From Halobacteriovoraceae bacterium (GTDB lineage Bacteria; Bdellovibrionota; Bacteriovoracia; Bacteriovoracales; Bacteriovoracaceae), in NCBI GenBank assembly GCA_002713145.1, contig PAVS01000005.1, forward strand, positions 219,048-283,047: a stretch of DNA of 64,000 nt, given 5' to 3'. The notes under the pieces were generated by a model. That model worked only from the letters and a program-made list of their open reading frames with translations. It was not told where the DNA came from and searched no databases. The position numbers were made by a program, and so were the translations under genes. Each line of letters opens with the position of its first letter. Position 1 is the stretch's first letter. Below are positions 59,035 through 64,000 of this stretch, piece after piece.

Positions 59035-59478
59035 CTAGTTTTGTAGTTTTTGTTGATCAAATGTTTTAATTTCTAAAACTTTACTGGTCTCTGGTTTTAT
59101 TTGCTTAGGAAGCAACACATCAAGAACACCATTGGAGTGACTAACTTCGATATTTTCAACATCCACAGATTTAGGTAATGAAAAACTTCGCTCAAAACGA
59201 CCTTGAGATATAAACTCTCCTTGGTCATCTTTGTACTTACTTTTCCGTTCTCCAGTGATGCTTAAAATATTTTCTTTGAGCTCAACTTTTATATCCTCTT
59301 TACTAATACCAGGAATATCTAGACTTAATTCAAAATAATCTTTTTCTTCTCTGACATTGGTGATCGGACTTAAATCTGATTTAAAAGTAGAAGTATTTCC
59401 TTCACTGAGAAACTTTCCAAAACTTCTATCCAGCTCGTGAAATAAACTCATTGGATTAACTAATTCATATCTTCCCAT
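59035..59478 (-). CDS. Hsp20/alpha-crystallin family small heat-shock protein
   Basis: YFELSLDIPGISKEDIKVELKENILSITGERKSK...FERSFSLPKSVDVENIEVSHSNGVLDVLLPK. Start at 59478. Confidence 0.92.
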   Translation of the reverse strand: MGRYELVNPMSLFHELDRSFGKFLSEGNTSTFKSDLSPITNVREEKDYFELSLDIPGISKEDIKVELKENILSITGERKSKYKDDQGEFISQGRFERSFSLPKSVDVENIEVSHSNGVLDVLLPKQIKPETSKVLEIKTFDQQKLQN

Positions 59479-59509
59479 TTTAACCTCCAAGTTAAATACT
59501 TAAATTATT

Positions 59510-59534
59510 AAAAAGAGAAAAGGCCTTGTCTCTT
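59510..59534 (-). terminator. Probable intrinsic terminator of the symporter gene
   Basis: Minus strand AAGAGACAAGG/CCTTTTCTCTT near-perfect inverted repeat (one mismatched pair) followed by TTTAAT. Confidence 0.6.
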
Positions 59535-59576
59535 GGTCTAATTTAAATATGGGAGCTGAATTTTAAGTGTCAAGGG

Positions 59577-61415
59577 TCATATCAAAACTTCTAAATATAA
59601 TTTTTTATCAGGCACAAAATGGCCTTGCTTAATAAAATTTTCAGCAAGATACACTTTTTCTTTCTCTTCTGAATGGAGGTCTTCTATTTTGATGTGGATA
59701 GATTTCAGTCCACCTAACCACCACCTTTGATCGGAAAGATAAACAATATCACCTACTCCTACTCTGAGTTCTTCAGCAAGCTTATCACTTATAGAAAGAC
59801 CTGAAATATCTCTGGCCTGGTAATCAACTGGTACTTTTTTTGGGTTAAACGAATCATTTGGTTGTCCCCCTTTAAAAAACTCGCGCGCCTTGTGGTAACT
59901 ATCAATCGTCAGCCCTTGTATTTCATGGTCTGCTTTTGGTTGGGTGATAAAGGATATTCCTAAGCCCAGGATGAAGGCGCAGAGAATACCTAAAAAAGCA
60001 CGCATAAATTTATAGCCACCTTCTGGGCTCACCCCATGGGCAATGGGCTCAATCATCTCCGGGAACCAAGCCGAAATAGCCGTAATAGCGCTGCCTAAAA
60101 TGAGTGTGAAAAAAGCAGCATTCGCTGTAAAACGCTTCCAAAAAACCGAAAGAAGAATCACAACGATCATAGCTGGAGTCACTGTCGCAATGAACTTTCC
60201 ATGGGCCACATAAATCGTTTTTTCTGCCGCAAAAATTGGAACTAAAAGCACACCAATGACAGCACAAGCGATGGCCACCATCCTTGCCACATGCAAATAG
60301 TAGGCGTCTTCTTTTTGATCATCAATAAAAGGTTTATAGATATCATTCACGAAAATAGCACAGATAGCTGTGATCAAAGTATCAATAGTACTCATAAGAG
60401 CAGCAGTTAATGCCGCGAGAATAAGACCAAAAACTCCGGGCTGAGTCACCAGATTAGCCACAATCAAGAAAATCTCATCCGGGTTGATCATCTCCCGAGA
60501 AGGTATAAGCCCCATTTCAGTCATGGCGCTTCCCAGCCAGCCGGAATTAGCAATGGCCAAGGAAGCGAGAGGCATCAAAATAAGAACGACAAAAAATACG
60601 GCTTTAAAAGAATCTTTGGGACTCTTTGCACTCATAAAGCGCATAAGTGTGCCTTGATTCATAAAATAAAATGCAACAGAGCTAGCAAGAGCATCTTGCC
60701 AAAAAATCCCGACAAAATTAAACTTAGGGGGCTCATTAAATTTGGCCAAAGGAAATCTATGGTCATTGGGAAGGTTCTCCCAAAAAACATTGAAGCCTCC
60801 CATATAATCTAAACCTAAATAGAGTAAAGAGAGACCAGCAGCAAGAAGCACAAAGCCTTGTAAAAGATCAGTCATGATTACTGAAGTTTGTCCTCCTGCG
60901 TGCATATATATAGCAGAAATGATGGCGATGATGACTATCACCACGTACATATTCATATCTAAGATAGGGGCCAATGCCTTACCTAAGGTAAAGAAGTTGA
61001 TCCCTACATACCCAATCATATAAATGAGAATAAGAACAATAGCGGCAACCCGAGTTTTGCGATCGAACCTTTTCTCAAAATATTCAGGAATACTTGTCAC
61101 TCGCATAAAGTAAATTATGGGAAGCCAACCTAAAATAAAAAAAGGAAGAATGAGCCAATCATTTAAATAAGTCATCGAACTTGAAAGACCATATTTAAAA
61201 CCAGCAGCCGAGTACTTCATAAAAGAATATGACCCTACCACTGTGGCCACACAACTCATGGCAATTAACCACCAACTAAAACGTTGTCCTCCGAAGAAAA
61301 AGTCTTTGGTTGAAGTTGTGTACCGGGCAAACCATGCTCCGAAACCAAGAATGGTTAAAAAGTAGATAGCGATAACAATATAATCAAGAGAAGTTGCTGT
61401 GAGCGTTGTGTTCAT
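59577..61415 (-). CDS. Sodium:solute symporter (SSS) family transporter with soluble C-terminal extension
   Basis: LDYIVIAIYFLTILGFGAWFARYTTSTKDFFFGGQRFSWWLIAMSCVATVVGSYSFM and multi-TM. Start at ATG 61415. Confidence 0.88.
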   Translation of the reverse strand: MNTTLTATSLDYIVIAIYFLTILGFGAWFARYTTSTKDFFFGGQRFSWWLIAMSCVATVVGSYSFMKYSAAGFKYGLSSSMTYLNDWLILPFFILGWLPIIYFMRVTSIPEYFEKRFDRKTRVAAIVLILIYMIGYVGINFFTLGKALAPILDMNMYVVIVIIAIISAIYMHAGGQTSVIMTDLLQGFVLLAAGLSLLYLGLDYMGGFNVFWENLPNDHRFPLAKFNEPPKFNFVGIFWQDALASSVAFYFMNQGTLMRFMSAKSPKDSFKAVFFVVLILMPLASLAIANSGWLGSAMTEMGLIPSREMINPDEIFLIVANLVTQPGVFGLILAALTAALMSTIDTLITAICAIFVNDIYKPFIDDQKEDAYYLHVARMVAIACAVIGVLLVPIFAAEKTIYVAHGKFIATVTPAMIVVILLSVFWKRFTANAAFFTLILGSAITAISAWFPEMIEPIAHGVSPEGGYKFMRAFLGILCAFILGLGISFITQPKADHEIQGLTIDSYHKAREFFKGGQPNDSFNPKKVPVDYQARDISGLSISDKLAEELRVGVGDIVYLSDQRWWLGGLKSIHIKIEDLHSEEKEKVYLAENFIKQGHFVPDKKLYLEVLI

Positions 61416-61627
61416 TTTACGGCTCCTATGGCCGATAGATTCCATAAAGCGTGTAAGCCTGCATAAGCAAAGTAAGCAAATAGGAAACCAAACATGAGTT
61501 TTTTCCCCTCTCTCGATTTTAAGTCAAGCACACCTTTTTTAACTCCTAAAAAGAAAGCAAAAAAGAAGAGAGCTCCCCCTACTCCATATAAATAGAGATA
61601 AGATTCCCAATATTGGTTCATGAACAA
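61412..61627 (-). CDS. Small two-TM membrane protein, 71 aa
   Basis: Hydrophobic segments; stop overlaps the SSS start by 4 bp. Confidence 0.6.
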   Translation of the reverse strand: MFMNQYWESYLYLYGVGGALFFFAFFLGVKKGVLDLKSREGKKLMFGFLFAYFAYAGLHALWNLSAIGAVK

Positions 61628-61794
61628 AACTCCTTAAATTTATTCTGTTTATTGATCTTAAGTTTTTTAATTTTATCCGCCAATATAAATTATGACTAAG
61701 GGAAATACTGTAGTTTGATAATCAACTAACTTCTGACTATTTGTGATTTATCCCATGCAATGATAATCTTAAGAAAATTAAGAGAGCATATATC

Positions 61795-63843
61795 ATGACA
61801 AAAATCATTATTCCTATCTGCTTATTATTTAGTTTCTGTGCTTGGAGTCTTTCAGAAGATTCAAGGCTTCCTGATATCGATGAGCGCTTTAGAAAAAGAG
61901 TTGATTTTTGGAAAAAGGTGTACACGGAAATTGATTCTAAGTCAGCTTTTATTCACGATAAAGAAGACCTCACGATTATCTATAAAAAAGTAAAACTCAA
62001 GGCCAATAATTATAGACAACGTTCACGAAGCGCTTATAAGGAAGTTAAAAAAGTCAGAAGACTGCTAAGAAGTATTTACAAAAAGCGCATGAAAAATTTA
62101 ACTCAAGCTGAAAAAGAAATAGTTAAGATAGCTGGGCTCAAAACTGCAACGGATGCAAGACGAGCGATTAATCGAGTCCGTTCCCAATACGGACTTAAAG
62201 ATAATTATTTTATCGGGCTGAAACGCTCGCATCGCTACCTGGATTATATCAAAAAAGTTTTTGCTCAATACAATCTTCCTAAAGAACTTATTTATCTTCC
62301 TCACGTAGAAAGCTCGTTTAACTACCGAGCGTATTCAAAAGTTGGAGCGGCCGGAATCTGGCAATTCATGAGAAGTACGGGACGTATGTTTGGACTTAAA
62401 TTCACCTATGTTATAGATGAAAGGAGAGATCCATTTAAAGCGACCGTCGCTGCTGCAAAACTTTTAAGATCCAATTATGACCGAATTAAAAATTGGCCTT
62501 TGGCCATCACCGGTTATAACCATGGTATACGCTCCATGGAAAGAGCTCTTAAAAAAGTCGGCTCAGGAGAGATTGCTGACATTATCGAAAAATATGATGG
62601 CAGAAGATTTGGCTTTGCCTCTAAAAACTTCTACGCTACCTTTATTGCGACAGTTGAGATTTCTCAAGACCCCAGTCGGTATTTTCCAGAGTTCAAAAAA
62701 CCTGAGCCCTTTACCTACTCTTCAATTCCACTTCCAAAATCACTGACTGTGAAACAAATCTTAAAAGCAACGAGGCTTAATCCAAATGATTTGAAACTCT
62801 ACAACCCTGCCATTCGAAGTATTGCTTATCGTACTTCACTCCAAATTCCAAAAGGTTATGATTTACAGCTTCCCTCAATCGGTGAAGAAGAGAAAAAGAA
62901 TTTACTCGCGAAACTTGAAGCTCTCGAGAGCTTCACAGCTGGAATGAGAACAGCTGCTGTTCATAAAATTAGAAAGGGTGATAATTTATATATTGTTTCT
63001 AAAATGTATCAAGTCCCTATGCATGACATCATCGTGTTTAATCAAATAGCGAACCCCTCACGCATCTATCCCGGTATGAAAATCAAAATACCAGGCAGTC
63101 AAGATATGAAAAAGCTCAAAGCTGCGGAGCCTAAAGTCGCAAAGGTTGAGCCTCAAATAAAACCAGCACCTGTAAAAAAGGTTAAAACGCCTCCTGCCTC
63201 AAGCGAAGAAACAGAACTTAGGAAAGAAAAAGAACCAGGTACCATGGCCAAAGTCGGGCCAAAGATCTCATGGTTTGAGAAATTATTTAAGTCAGATGAA
63301 GAAATCATAGCTGAAACTCCCATTGAAAAAGTGGAAGCTGCAGAAGCCGAAGAAGAAAGTCAGTCAGTTGAAAAAGCAAGTAAGCTTGTTAGTTTAGATA
63401 ACTATCATCTTGATATTAAAAATTTATCTGAAGATTTGTATGAAATTCAAATTGAAACTGACGAAACTCTCGGTCATTACGCTGACTGGGCGGTGATTCG
63501 AATTTCAAATATCCGACGTGACAATAGGTTGAATACCAGAAGTATCATCCGTCCTGGACAAGAACTGAAGTTACGATTGACTCCTGAGCAATACCAAGCC
63601 TTTGTTTCAAAAAGAGCTGAATACCATATGTCTATTCAAGAAGATTTTTATCAGGCCTATCGAGTGACTGGAACGACACCTTATCGTGTCAGAAGAGGAG
63701 ACACTCTCAATCAGATTTTACAGGTTAATGAAGTGCCGATGTGGTTGTTTCGCAAGTATCAAGATGAGAAATTTAAAATCACTAACGATTTGATTGTTGG
63801 GCAAAACCTTACTGTTCCTACCATTCAAATTATTAATGAATGA
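61795..63843 (+). CDS. Lytic transglycosylase (MltD-like) with LysM domains
   Basis: SLT domain LPKELIYLPHVESSFNYRAYSKVGAAGIWQFMRSTGRMFGL; LysM HKIRKGDNLYIVSKMYQVPMHDIIVFNQI...RIYPGMKIKIP and YRVRRGDTLNQILQVNEVPMWLFRKYQ. Confidence 0.92.
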   Translation: MTKIIIPICLLFSFCAWSLSEDSRLPDIDERFRKRVDFWKKVYTEIDSKSAFIHDKEDLTIIYKKVKLKANNYRQRSRSAYKEVKKVRRLLRSIYKKRMKNLTQAEKEIVKIAGLKTATDARRAINRVRSQYGLKDNYFIGLKRSHRYLDYIKKVFAQYNLPKELIYLPHVESSFNYRAYSKVGAAGIWQFMRSTGRMFGLKFTYVIDERRDPFKATVAAAKLLRSNYDRIKNWPLAITGYNHGIRSMERALKKVGSGEIADIIEKYDGRRFGFASKNFYATFIATVEISQDPSRYFPEFKKPEPFTYSSIPLPKSLTVKQILKATRLNPNDLKLYNPAIRSIAYRTSLQIPKGYDLQLPSIGEEEKKNLLAKLEALESFTAGMRTAAVHKIRKGDNLYIVSKMYQVPMHDIIVFNQIANPSRIYPGMKIKIPGSQDMKKLKAAEPKVAKVEPQIKPAPVKKVKTPPASSEETELRKEKEPGTMAKVGPKISWFEKLFKSDEEIIAETPIEKVEAAEAEEESQSVEKASKLVSLDNYHLDIKNLSEDLYEIQIETDETLGHYADWAVIRISNIRRDNRLNTRSIIRPGQELKLRLTPEQYQAFVSKRAEYHMSIQEDFYQAYRVTGTTPYRVRRGDTLNQILQVNEVPMWLFRKYQDEKFKITNDLIVGQNLTVPTIQIINE

Positions 63844-64000
63844 TAAACCGACCGACTAGTGTGGTGACTAAACTTTCTGAAGATGTCTTAAAATATTCAA
63901 TATTAATTTTTAAATAAGCTTAGTATTATGAAACTTCATGTAAAGATCAAGATGGAGTTGTAATTTTTCAATAGATTGAGTAACACACCAGCTTTTTCTA

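Noticed and set aside
59513-59534. Near-palindrome upstream of hsp20 as a heat-shock operator
   Set aside because: It follows the symporter stop and is followed by a T-rich tract on the minus strand, so an intrinsic terminator is the simpler reading; no CIRCE match.
63846-63862. Second copy of the transposase terminus (ACCGACCGACTAG compared with ACCGACCCACTAG at 30912)
   Set aside because: Only about 13 bp similar with one mismatch and flanks diverge at once; likely chance.
1-64000. CRISPR arrays, tRNA/rRNA genes, prophage
   Set aside because: No regularly spaced repeats, tRNA T-loop signatures, rRNA-like stretches or phage structural genes seen.

Overview
The window is 64 kb of a low-GC bacterial chromosome with densely packed genes. 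Gene content and the abundance of exported hydrolases suggest a Bdellovibrionota/Bacteriovorax-like organism, but this is inference only. I saw no rRNA, tRNA, CRISPR array or prophage. There is one IS-like transposase ORF. Main blocks: (1) a partial asd diverging from a lysine-riboswitch-controlled lysine operon (lysC-dapB-dapA-dapD-lysA, an M14/AstE-like hydrolase, an aminotransferase and adenosine deaminase); (2) an mmsA-URC1-URC4-upp cluster that looks like the URC-type uracil catabolism pathway, followed by a beta-barrel-like protein; (3) msrAB, a histidine kinase, endonuclease I, ABC-F, GreA/B and many exported hypotheticals, including a collagen-like Gly-X-Y protein; (4) a 1041-aa secreted coiled-coil protein behind a promoter rich in inverted repeats; (5) xdhABC; (6) two adjacent exported gluzincin-like proteins; (7) a compact three-gene operon encoding a DUF4956 membrane protein, an HlyD-like adaptor fused to a beta-propeller, and a TolC-like protein, with no visible ATPase. 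Block 7 is the best candidate for an undescribed system; (8) rplY, hsp20, an SSS-family symporter and a LysM lytic transglycosylase. Annotations come from reading the supplied translations and recognising motifs. No database search was run.
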